In this document: in pieces, positions 12,694 through 20,200 of the stretch
Layout of the letters: each line of letters starts with the position of its first letter
Position numbering within the stretch: the stretch's first letter is position 1
NCBI GenBank assembly: GCA_038869735.1
Contig: JAWCQO010000007.1
Location: 1-61,222 of the forward strand
Reading direction: 5' to 3'
Source of the DNA: Candidatus Anstonellales archaeon
GTDB taxonomy: Archaea > Micrarchaeota > Micrarchaeia > Anstonellales > CG1-02-47-40
Length of the DNA: 61,222 nt
Position numbers and translations under genes: made by a program
Notes under the pieces: model-generated
Told to the model about the DNA's origin: nothing
Databases searched by the model: none
The model's input: the letters and a program-made list of their open reading frames with translations, nothing else

Positions 12694-14117
12694 ACCATGG
12701 TGTGTTGGTCAATTTCATAAAACTCAATGCTTTGGCGGTCTAAGCTAAAGTGTCCTATTGGGCTTTGTGCTTCTTCATCATTACACATTGAAGGTGTCTT
12801 ACACCCGCTCAGTCCTTTTATACGAAAACCTGATATTCCAGTAAGATATTTGTAGTCAACTCTGCTATATCTGTCGTGAGTTTCTTTCAGCTCATCGCGG
12901 AGTCCTCCAAAGGAGATTCCCACAAGGAAGGTTTCTATCCCATATCTACTAGAAAGATATTCTCCACCCTCCAAAAATCGCTGTAAAAACGATGGTGCGC
13001 CACTGTTTTGGACATAGAGCTGGCATAGAATGACTTGTCTGAGTTTTTCAATATCGTATATGTGATATTTGGCATTGCCGTGAACAACGTTTGTAGATAT
13101 CAGAACGTATGTATTTACAAAGTTTCTAAATGAGCCTGTTCCCGAGACGAATGGTTTTTCGCCGGTGTTTTCATTAAAGTTGCGTGTTTCTATTATTAGG
13201 GCATCGGCCCGAGATAGCTTTTCTTGAAATTCTCTTACCTCCTCTGCTCCTGCTCCAGGTGATATCCAATTCGTAAGCCATATCACATCTTCGTATCTTG
13301 GTTGTGCTCTTGGGTCTAATACAACTTTCCCGTAAAACCAACTTCTTCCATTATCCAATCTTCCCAACTCTCCTTCTTCCTCGCTAACAAGCTTTAATGG
13401 GCGTATCTCATCCAAACTATCAACATCGGGTTTATGTAATATTGGGCGGTATAGTTTCTTATCTTGTCCGGGATATAGCCTTTGATAAAGCCTTCCAATA
13501 AGAGGGTCAGGGGTCCCATCTATTGGCACAGACGCTTCAGAATGAACCGTTTTTGATAAAAACAGTTTGTTTTCAAAGTCAGTTATATTTATGTCAACAT
13601 CAAAGCGTATTTTTAATGTCCAGGCGTCTTGCTCGATTATTTCTAAATTTTTGAGGTTTCCAGATGAGAGTATAGCACCAAGTTGATTTGCACTTTTATT
13701 TAAGTTTGCAAACCAGCCGCTGAGAGTGGAGACTGATTTTTCTTCGGGTGTGTAAATAAATGATTCACCTTGAATTTCTAGACTGCCGTTTTCAAATAGC
13801 GATGCTATTGCTGCTTTTACAGAATCAACATTTCTCCCTTCAAGCCCCCTATTAGTTCTAATTTCATAGTCTGAGAGTCTACCAAAAGAGCGATAAAGTG
13901 CAACTGCTGAGAAATTGCTTATTGTTGAGTCAGATATCTGATGAAAAATAAATTCGATGGAGTCGGTTTTTAGTTTTGATGATAGTCGTCTTTCGTTTAG
14001 TTTATTCTCCTCTGCCCACAGCATAAGAGTCAATATCATGATTGAGATAAGGACTATAAATACTGAAGTGAAGAGTATTCCTTTTGAAGTGAGGGGCATT
14101 CTTTTTTTTCTCATCAT
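12672..14117 (-). CDS. large pilin-like/minor-pilin membrane protein
   Basis: 481-residue protein with basic MMRKKRMPLTSKG then one hydrophobic segment GILFTSVFIVLISIMILTLML (about residues 13-33). A long extracellular domain follows, with Cys near the C-terminus (SGCKTPSMC, VCGEGRC). The architecture, one N-terminal anchor and a large exported domain in a run of smaller pilin-like proteins, recalls tip or minor pilins. It overlaps the upstream gene by four bases (ATGA type). No family recognised. Confidence 0.75.
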   Translation of the reverse strand: MMRKKRMPLTSKGILFTSVFIVLISIMILTLMLWAEENKLNERRLSSKLKTDSIEFIFHQISDSTISNFSAVALYRSFGRLSDYEIRTNRGLEGRNVDSVKAAIASLFENGSLEIQGESFIYTPEEKSVSTLSGWFANLNKSANQLGAILSSGNLKNLEIIEQDAWTLKIRFDVDINITDFENKLFLSKTVHSEASVPIDGTPDPLIGRLYQRLYPGQDKKLYRPILHKPDVDSLDEIRPLKLVSEEEGELGRLDNGRSWFYGKVVLDPRAQPRYEDVIWLTNWISPGAGAEEVREFQEKLSRADALIIETRNFNENTGEKPFVSGTGSFRNFVNTYVLISTNVVHGNAKYHIYDIEKLRQVILCQLYVQNSGAPSFLQRFLEGGEYLSSRYGIETFLVGISFGGLRDELKETHDRYSRVDYKYLTGISGFRIKGLSGCKTPSMCNDEEAQSPIGHFSLDRQSIEFYEIDQHTMVCGEGRC

Positions 14118-14677
14118 ATATACACCGTTAATCTTATCAGCCCAACATATGTATTGCCTGGATTATAGCTTCCGGATGGTTCAAAACATATTGCTGCATC
14201 TTGTGCACAGCTTATTTGAACCTCTCCGGGAGGTTGGATAAAGCCACTCACCAGTGTTGTTGACGAGACTTCAAATTTTTTAGACACACGAACATGGTTA
14301 GATTGCAAGTCAGATGCAGTGTCATAGCAAGTTATCCAACTGTTAGAGACGGGATTGTAGAAATCGAACCTAAAACCGTATTGGGGGGGGATTATATCGT
14401 TTATTAGACTGATCGGTCCTCCTCCAATATTAAGATGAACGCAGTCACCGCGAAAGGCAAGCCTTCCTAGATAGTCTATACAGGAGATTGAGTTGCATTC
14501 TGCCGCAGTAAGTAGAGAGAGGGTGTCCCTTGAAAGGTAATACGCTTGCAGGTAAGCTGAGTAGTGAGTAGATGTTGTTGAGTGGACCATAAAAAGGATA
14601 TAGACAGCAATCAATACAATTATGAGTGCTACAAAAGAGTCGATGGTAAAAACAAATCCCCTCTTCAATCTGTCCAC
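14114..14677 (-). CDS. pilin-like membrane-anchored protein
   Basis: 187-residue protein: DRLKRGFVFTIDSFVALIIVLI shows a basic leader, an acidic residue at the start of the apolar helix and a single anchor segment to about residue 32. The exported part has several Cys residues (AAECNSISC, CYDTASD, ISCAQDAAICF) that may form disulfides. It starts one base after the sppA stop and overlaps the next gene by four bases. Confidence 0.76.
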   Translation of the reverse strand: MDRLKRGFVFTIDSFVALIIVLIAVYILFMVHSTTSTHYSAYLQAYYLSRDTLSLLTAAECNSISCIDYLGRLAFRGDCVHLNIGGGPISLINDIIPPQYGFRFDFYNPVSNSWITCYDTASDLQSNHVRVSKKFEVSSTTLVSGFIQPPGEVQISCAQDAAICFEPSGSYNPGNTYVGLIRLTVYI

Positions 14678-15604
14678 CTAAAAATATATTTCAATTTCTT
14701 GCTTTTGACTTAATAATAAAAGAATTTCTTTAATAAGCCCTCCAACCCATTTCTCTCCAAGCAGGCCGGTGAAAAAGCCGGTGCTGGGTTTTTCAATTTT
14801 ACATATGCGAGGGGATTCGCTTTTGATGTCGGCAAGTTGACTTGCGGTTTTTAGCGCATCGTCCTTTCCTCCCACCATATCCACAAGCCCTATATCGTAT
14901 GCCTGTTTTCCAGAGAGGATCCTGGCGTCAAAGGCCTTTTGGGGGTCTTTGAGCTTATTACTTCTCGCTTCTATTAAGTCATGTTTAAATCCTTCGAAAA
15001 CCTCGTCGACTATTGTTTGGAGAATTTCTTTTTCTTCATCTGTCAACTTTTTTGTTGGGTCTGCAATACCTTTGAACTTTCCACTTGTTATTAATGTTGA
15101 ATTAATTCCTATATTCCCAAAGAGATTTGTGACTTCCATTATTGTTGAACGCACACCTATACTCCCAGTTATTGCATCACGTTCTGCTACGATATAATCT
15201 GCACCCATTCCTGCATAATAACCTCCAGAAGTAGCAATTTCTCGGAAGTAAGCAACTGTTGGCTTTTTTGCACTTCTAAGCGCGTTGTAAATTTCTCTTG
15301 CTCCGACGGGTGAACCGCCGGGGGAGCTTATAGAAACAACTATGGCACCTACTGATGGATTCTCATCCGCCGTCTTGATTAATTTTGCTATTTCCTCTGA
15401 ACCCGCAACCCCTTCAAAAAAGAGGGTTGGGGGTATGCTCTCTGACTTGATCTCACCTTTTATTTCAATTAATCCTATACATTTTTCACTTAAGACATTG
15501 GATATCCCAACAAATGGGAGCAGAACAAGCAATAACAGTAGCAAAGCCACAATCAGAAGACCAAACGAGCCTCCGAACGTTATCTTATTTGGCTTGATTT
15601 TCAC
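14678..15604 (-). CDS. sppA: signal peptide peptidase SppA
   Basis: Membrane-bound serine protease that degrades cleaved signal peptides or membrane peptides. An N-terminal transmembrane helix (GLLIVALLLLLLVLLPFVG) precedes a ClpP-fold catalytic domain. SPGGSPVGAREIYNAL, the nucleophile motif ATSGGYYAG and the general-base Lys in SGKFKGIADP are all visible. The open frame continues to 15706, but GTG 15604 is preferred: it is directly preceded by AGGAGGAG, and starting there leaves a divergent promoter gap before carS. First gene of the pilin-like operon. Confidence 0.9.
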   Translation of the reverse strand: MKIKPNKITFGGSFGLLIVALLLLLLVLLPFVGISNVLSEKCIGLIEIKGEIKSESIPPTLFFEGVAGSEEIAKLIKTADENPSVGAIVVSISSPGGSPVGAREIYNALRSAKKPTVAYFREIATSGGYYAGMGADYIVAERDAITGSIGVRSTIMEVTNLFGNIGINSTLITSGKFKGIADPTKKLTDEEKEILQTIVDEVFEGFKHDLIEARSNKLKDPQKAFDARILSGKQAYDIGLVDMVGGKDDALKTASQLADIKSESPRICKIEKPSTGFFTGLLGEKWVGGLIKEILLLLSQKQEIEIYF

Positions 15605-15677
15605 ATAGATCTCCTCCTTCCTCTGATTAAGATTTAGGGTGATCCAATAAAAAGCTATTTGAGATATAAAAATCCAT

Positions 15678-16214
15678 ATGCAAGATTCATTTGAGAGCAT
15701 AATCAAATTAGTTTTATTTATTCTACCCGCCTACTTTGCAAATTCAACGCCAGTTTTATTTGGAGGTGGAAAACATCTTGATCTTGGAATAATGTTTATA
15801 GATGGAAGGAGGTTATTTGGAGATGGGAAAACTATAAGAGGATTTTTCTCTGGAATTTTGGCAGGCGGTATTGTTGGTGGGCTTTTGGGCATCATATTGC
15901 CTTTTACTTCTTTGTACCTCCTAAGGAACTTTTGGGAGTACTTGCTAGCAGGGTTTGCTTTAGGAACTGGAGCTATGTGTGGTGATGCCTTAGGTAGCTT
16001 CATAAAAAGGAGGTTGGCTATTCCGTCTGGTCAACCATCATTTCTTTTAGATCAGCTTACTTTTTTGATTGTAGCAATTGTCTTTGCTTATCCGTTCGCA
16101 GACGGTTTATATTCTGTCCCTTCGCTGCTATTTCTATTTATTCTTACCTATTTTCTTCATGTAGGATTCAACATCTTGGCAAATAAAATTGGTTTGAAGA
16201 AGGTGCCCTGGTAG
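15678..16214 (+). CDS. carS: CDP-archaeol synthase (CarS)
   Basis: Integral membrane CTP:digeranylgeranylglycerol-phosphate cytidylyltransferase of archaeal lipid synthesis. The family signatures are clear: LPAYFANSTPVLFGGG, FIDGRRLFGDGKTIRG, GDALGSFIKRRL and LDQLTFLIVAI, spread between about five hydrophobic segments in 178 residues. Divergent from sppA with about 73 bases between starts. Identification of the family is firm; the activity is known for homologues. Confidence 0.93.
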   Translation: MQDSFESIIKLVLFILPAYFANSTPVLFGGGKHLDLGIMFIDGRRLFGDGKTIRGFFSGILAGGIVGGLLGIILPFTSLYLLRNFWEYLLAGFALGTGAMCGDALGSFIKRRLAIPSGQPSFLLDQLTFLIVAIVFAYPFADGLYSVPSLLFLFILTYFLHVGFNILANKIGLKKVPW

Positions 16215-16223
16215 AAAAAGAGA

Positions 16224-17684
16224 CTATTTTTTCTTTTTGGATATTTTTTCCAACTTTTCTATTGCCTTTTTTATTGCAGCATGTTTTTTCTTTTTGAGCT
16301 CTTCCTTTTTTGCCTTGCTTTCTCTTTCATTTTCCTTTTTTTCCTTAATTTTTTGAACTTGTGGAGAGAGGATTATTCTGTCTTCGCTCTTAGTATCTTG
16401 GGTGTCGTAATCGTATGTTGAAGGTTTTATTTTTTCTTCCTCCTCCTGGAGGCGCCTAATAAATTCTTCGGTCATTTTTCTAATTTCCTCATCAGAGAGC
16501 TCCTCTTCTTCCTCATCCTCGGCAGGTGTTGGCGCCTCTTCAAGATGCGTGACGTCGCGCGTCTCGGAGCTTATACCTGTGCTTGTCTCTTGGGGCTGGA
16601 TTATTACTCCTTGCTCTCTTTTTTTTCTTCTATCCGCAAGTATTGATCTTGTTTGTTCTATTGCGCTGCTTTCGGCTACGTTCTCCTGTTCCGAATCTTG
16701 TGGTTGTATCTCCTTTTGTAGGGGTTGTTCTTTATCCATGGAGCTAGGAAGGGATTGGGGATATTGTGATTGGACCTCTTCCTCTTCTTCTTGTCTTAAA
16801 GACAAGAAAATTCCGATACCCAGCAGGATAGTTGCAATTATTATCAGGCCAGCTATTATTCCTGCAAAATCGCCAAGATTAAAATTAAAGAAGCTAGAGA
16901 CGTTTTCCTCCTTCTTTGGTGAAAGTTCTGCTGTTGTGAGATAGACAACTGGTTGATTTGCTTTTGTCTGGGGGGCATTAAGAAGACGTAGTTGAGGAAC
17001 ACGGTATGAATATATTCCTTCTTCACGAGCTACAAAATCAACAACTCCGTTCTCATTCGTTTTTATTTTAAGTGCTTTTCCCGTCGGACTTATTATGGTA
17101 ACGTCGATTCCAATATATGGGATGCCCTGTTCATTTTTAATGGAAACTAAGACGCGCTCCCCAACTAAAACATTGGATGGAGCAGTTATTATTGCCGTTA
17201 ATGGATCTATAGATATTTCGGGTTTTGGAAGGGTAGCCAATTCCTCTCTGCTAAGCTTAGCTGGTATTTGGATCACAATGACGAACTTCTCTCCGGGCAT
17301 AAGGCTTTTTTTGCTGTGTGCTATTTTTCCCCATTCAAAGGAGGTTGGCACCGGTTCCCACGTAATACCACTCATTTGTTGGAGATTTGAACCGCTCGAA
17401 AGAATCCTCGAGATATCCTGGCTTACATAAAGATTTTTGCGCTCCAGCGTTCCTGAGTTGTTAATAGAAAGAATTATGAATGTGTAGTATTGATGGATGG
17501 CTACGTTTAATGAATGGCTGATTGATGGTTTATCTACAACTAAGATTTGGCGTATTACTTCCAAGCCGCCAAAGTCTGAGTAAGTCTGATTGAAAGCAAG
17601 GATTGTCTGGTCTGGGGATTTGCTTATGACTAGGTTTGAAAATATAAACAGAAGGGATACGACCAAAATAATTATATTTTTCAT
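16224..17684 (-). CDS. secreted/membrane protein with Ig-like domain and charged cytoplasmic tail
   Basis: Unrecognised 486-residue protein. It has a signal peptide (residues 1-22), then an exported beta-rich domain. An Ig-like or carboxypeptidase-regulatory-like segment around residues 165-240 follows (NEQGIPYIGIDVTIISPTGKA, NENGVVDFVAREEGIYSYRV). A transmembrane helix (about 275-297) follows, then about 190 residues of highly charged tail ending in a Lys-rich coiled coil. The tail is presumably cytoplasmic and could anchor to internal partners. Sits alone between carS and the next minus-strand gene. Confidence 0.8.
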   Translation of the reverse strand: MKNIIILVVSLLFIFSNLVISKSPDQTILAFNQTYSDFGGLEVIRQILVVDKPSISHSLNVAIHQYYTFIILSINNSGTLERKNLYVSQDISRILSSGSNLQQMSGITWEPVPTSFEWGKIAHSKKSLMPGEKFVIVIQIPAKLSREELATLPKPEISIDPLTAIITAPSNVLVGERVLVSIKNEQGIPYIGIDVTIISPTGKALKIKTNENGVVDFVAREEGIYSYRVPQLRLLNAPQTKANQPVVYLTTAELSPKKEENVSSFFNFNLGDFAGIIAGLIIIATILLGIGIFLSLRQEEEEEVQSQYPQSLPSSMDKEQPLQKEIQPQDSEQENVAESSAIEQTRSILADRRKKREQGVIIQPQETSTGISSETRDVTHLEEAPTPAEDEEEEELSDEEIRKMTEEFIRRLQEEEEKIKPSTYDYDTQDTKSEDRIILSPQVQKIKEKKENERESKAKKEELKKKKHAAIKKAIEKLEKISKKKK

Positions 17685-17775
17685 TTATAGCCCCCTTGTT
17701 CTTATTCAACTTCTTCAACATAATTAAGATTAATGTCTTATTTAAATCTATCGTATTTAGTGGAATTTCGTGATA

Positions 17776-18870
17776 TTACTTAATCAGTAGGAGTCTTCCC
17801 TTTGACTCAAGAAACAGGGCCTGCCCAGTTCCATCTTCAGTATCTGCTACATATGCGCCTTCAACTATGAGGTGGTCTCCCACATTAATCCCCTTTCCGC
17901 GCAGCTCTGGAAGATATAAAGGGAATTTTCCGGTATTATCGAGAATGAGCAACTTCAGCAATTTTGTTTTTCTTTTCCCTTTTGTCAAATCCACTTCATT
18001 CACTTCAGCTACCGTAACCTCTGAGGTCTTTATTTTTCTCATGCCTGGTCTGAGAGATGAAAGAGGAGTAGGCGCATTCTTTGCTTTTTCTCTAGCTGCC
18101 TTAAATGCAGCCTTAACTGCAGAAGTCATTTCGGCAATCATCTTTTTCTCCTCTAGAAGAAGTGCTTTCTCATTAATCTCTCCTTCAGATGCAAGAAGAT
18201 ACGCTCTTCTAAAAGCCTCTTCATAAACCGAGGTCTTTTGTGTTTCTTCTAAGATACTTGTACTTGAAGCAGATTCGTGAATAGTTTCTTGTCTTTCTCT
18301 ACCTTCCGTAATTTCTTTTATATCCAAAAGAGGAGAGTGAGACGGCGAAGTAACGGTTTTTGGTGGAGCAATTTTTTCTTTGTCTTCAAACTCACCTATC
18401 GGCTCAATTGGGGAGAGGATTTCAATGTGGTCTTTTAAGACTGTTTGCTTGACATCAGAAGAAACGTCTTCGACTTTAGACTGTCGATGCTTCTTTTTCT
18501 CAGAGAAAAGCTTTTCAAGACTTGACATTAAACGGCGTTTTGTTTTTTTGTTTGTAAATAACTTTTCGATAGAAGGGAAGAGCTTTTCTTTAACATCGGT
18601 CTCTGTTTCGAGTCTTTCTGCTTCACTTTGAAGGAAAAGTTTTTCTATTGACATCACATCTTCTTTTTGCTTTATCCGTGAAAGTACTTCTTGGGCGGCT
18701 GCTCTAACTTTTTCATCTTTATCGGAAGCAAGTTCTAACAACGCAAAAACAGCACCGGGCTCTTCCAAGATAGTAGAAAGTTCTGAAACCACCCTCAAGC
18801 GCACATTTGGATTTGAATCGTAAGATTGAGAAATCAGTCTATCTACTCGTTTTAGACTCTCACTCCGCAT
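17776..18870 (-). CDS. HEAT-repeat / OB-fold protein, unknown function
   Basis: 364-residue protein not matched to a named family. The N-terminus (about 1-70) contains a HEAT-like pair (DSNPNVRLRVVSELSTIL, SDKDEKVRAAAQEVLSRIK). A long charged linker carries repeated SIEKLF motifs. The last 85 residues look like a nucleic-acid-binding OB fold (LRPGMRKIKTSEVTVAEVNEV ... GDHLIVEGAYVAD), as in RPA-like or tRNA-binding OB proteins. ATG 18870 has a GGGAG upstream, and a TATA-like TTTAAAAATA lies in the 5' region. Role could be in RNA or ssDNA metabolism (inference). Confidence 0.75.
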   Translation of the reverse strand: MRSESLKRVDRLISQSYDSNPNVRLRVVSELSTILEEPGAVFALLELASDKDEKVRAAAQEVLSRIKQKEDVMSIEKLFLQSEAERLETETDVKEKLFPSIEKLFTNKKTKRRLMSSLEKLFSEKKKHRQSKVEDVSSDVKQTVLKDHIEILSPIEPIGEFEDKEKIAPPKTVTSPSHSPLLDIKEITEGRERQETIHESASSTSILEETQKTSVYEEAFRRAYLLASEGEINEKALLLEEKKMIAEMTSAVKAAFKAAREKAKNAPTPLSSLRPGMRKIKTSEVTVAEVNEVDLTKGKRKTKLLKLLILDNTGKFPLYLPELRGKGINVGDHLIVEGAYVADTEDGTGQALFLESKGRLLLIK

Positions 18871-19071
18871 AATTCTCCCAACTACTTAACTAATGAGATA
18901 TTTTTAAAGTATTATATACATATTGTGGTTATTGTGGTATATAAGTCTGTTTATTGAGGTTTAGGCGTAAGTTTGCCCCAAGCCATTTTTTAGAGATTAA
19001 AAGAAGTGGGAGGTTGAAGTTTTCCAAAAAATAAAAAAGAAATTATTTAAAACTTATCATAGTTAATAATG

Positions 19072-19140
19072 TTTGCCTAAGAAATTAGGTGAGTGGGAGG
19101 CGGGATGGAGCCTATGGGTGTACCATCTCGCTTCTTTTTT
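19072..19140 (+). ncRNA. candidate small structured RNA with own promoter and terminator
   Basis: A GC-rich island in AT-rich surroundings. A TATA-like TTTAAAA lies at 19046-19052, about 25 bases before the first structured base. Hairpin 1: CCTAA 19076-19080 pairs TTAGG 19085-19089 around a GAAA tetraloop. Hairpin 2: GCGGGATGG 19100-19108 pairs CCATCTCGC 19123-19131 (nine pairs, one G-U). A T-rich run (19132-19140) follows at once. No family recognised; it could also be an upstream leader of psmB, but psmB has its own TATA-like box at 19174-19181. Confidence 0.5.
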
Positions 19141-19240
19141 ATCTAAAAAGCAACCAGTACCGGAACAAAAAAATTTTAAATGGAGTGGTAGAAAAAAGCA
19201 ATTGTTTGCTCTTTTTCTTTTTAGGGTTAGTGGTGATTTA

Positions 19241-19888
19241 ATGGAAAAAGGACTATATGATGAAAAAATGAGGCAACTTCGCACTGGTACTACCACTGTG
19301 GGGTTGACTTGTAGTGATGGTATAGTTATGGCCGCAGATAAGCGGGCATCGATGGGGTATTTTATTGCTTCAAGAGAAATTGAGAAAATATATCCAATAG
19401 ACGACCATTTATCAATGACTATTGCTGGCTCGGTAGCTGATGCGCAGACGCTTGTAAGAATAATGCAAGCCGAAGCAAAATTGTACAAGCTTAGAGAAGG
19501 GAGATTGATGAGTCCAAAGGCTGCAGGGCATGTCCTTGCTGCAATAATGTATCAGTATAAATTCTTTCCATTTATGGTGCAAATACTTATTGGGGGCATT
19601 GACAATAATAATAGTGCCCAAATTTATTCTCTTGACCCATTAGGTGGATTAACGGAAGAGGCTTACGTCTCTACGGGAAGCGGTTCGCCTATCGCATATG
19701 GCCTTCTTGAAGCCCATTACGAAAAGGGTAAAAGCGTAAAAGACAACCTTTCATTGGCTGCAAAGGCCGTGTCAATTGCAATGAAAAGAGATTGCGCTAC
19801 AGGCGAGGGTGTTGATTTGGTGAGCGTAACGAAAGCAGGCTTCAAAAGATACAAACCCGAAGAGATAGAAAAGCTTCTTTCACACTAA
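19241..19888 (+). CDS. psmB: proteasome beta subunit
   Basis: Catalytic subunit of the archaeal 20S proteasome. From ATG 19241 the protein is 215 residues with a 16-residue propeptide ending RTG before the mature N-terminal TTTVGL. The mature numbering gives the expected Thr1, Asp17 and Lys33 (in REIEKIYPI), and the SGSGSPIAYG-type segment is present as STGSGSPIAYGLLE. The open frame runs back to 19073, but that extension is unlike any propeptide and overlies a structured RNA-like region. GGTGAT at 19232-19237 is the ribosome site. Confidence 0.95.
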   Translation: MEKGLYDEKMRQLRTGTTTVGLTCSDGIVMAADKRASMGYFIASREIEKIYPIDDHLSMTIAGSVADAQTLVRIMQAEAKLYKLREGRLMSPKAAGHVLAAIMYQYKFFPFMVQILIGGIDNNNSAQIYSLDPLGGLTEEAYVSTGSGSPIAYGLLEAHYEKGKSVKDNLSLAAKAVSIAMKRDCATGEGVDLVSVTKAGFKRYKPEEIEKLLSH

Positions 19889-19919
19889 ATGAGCTCTCGA
19901 ATATATGATTAGCGACTAG

Positions 19920-20113
19920 ACGGAGAGGTTAAAGGGATACGCCTCTCCTAAAGACAAGTTGCAAAACCAACTTAAAAGAGACATAAATTTGACAGATAAG
20001 CAGAAAAGTGACAGACTTAGATAGACAATAGGATATACGGAAATCTGGAAGAAAGTCGAGAGTAAGAACAGTTGATTGTACAGGAAGTAAAAGAGGCCGC
20101 ATTTCCAATTTTT
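19920..20113 (+). ncRNA. structured intergenic region, candidate RNA
   Basis: The 312-base gap between psmB and fttA has no convincing ORF but several perfect stems. GGAGAGG 19922-19928 pairs CCTCTCC 19942-19948. AAGTTG 19956-19961 pairs CAACTT 19968-19973. GGAAAT 20039-20044 pairs ATTTCC 20101-20106, directly followed by a T6 run at 20109-20114. An AATATATG TATA-like box lies near 19900. Either one RNA of about 190 nt, or separate 3'-UTR/terminator and leader elements. No known family recognised. Confidence 0.3.
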
Positions 20114-20200
20114 TGACGGTAGATTAAAGTGGTAAATTATTTATCAGAACGTTTTTGTATATCACCCCTAATCAGAAGTAGATTTAAGAGGTAGGTAAAT

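Noticed and set aside
19073-19240. N-terminal extension of the proteasome beta subunit
   Set aside because: The extension lies over a structured GC-rich element with its own TATA and T run, and would give a 70-residue propeptide unlike the family. ATG 19241 gives a normal one.
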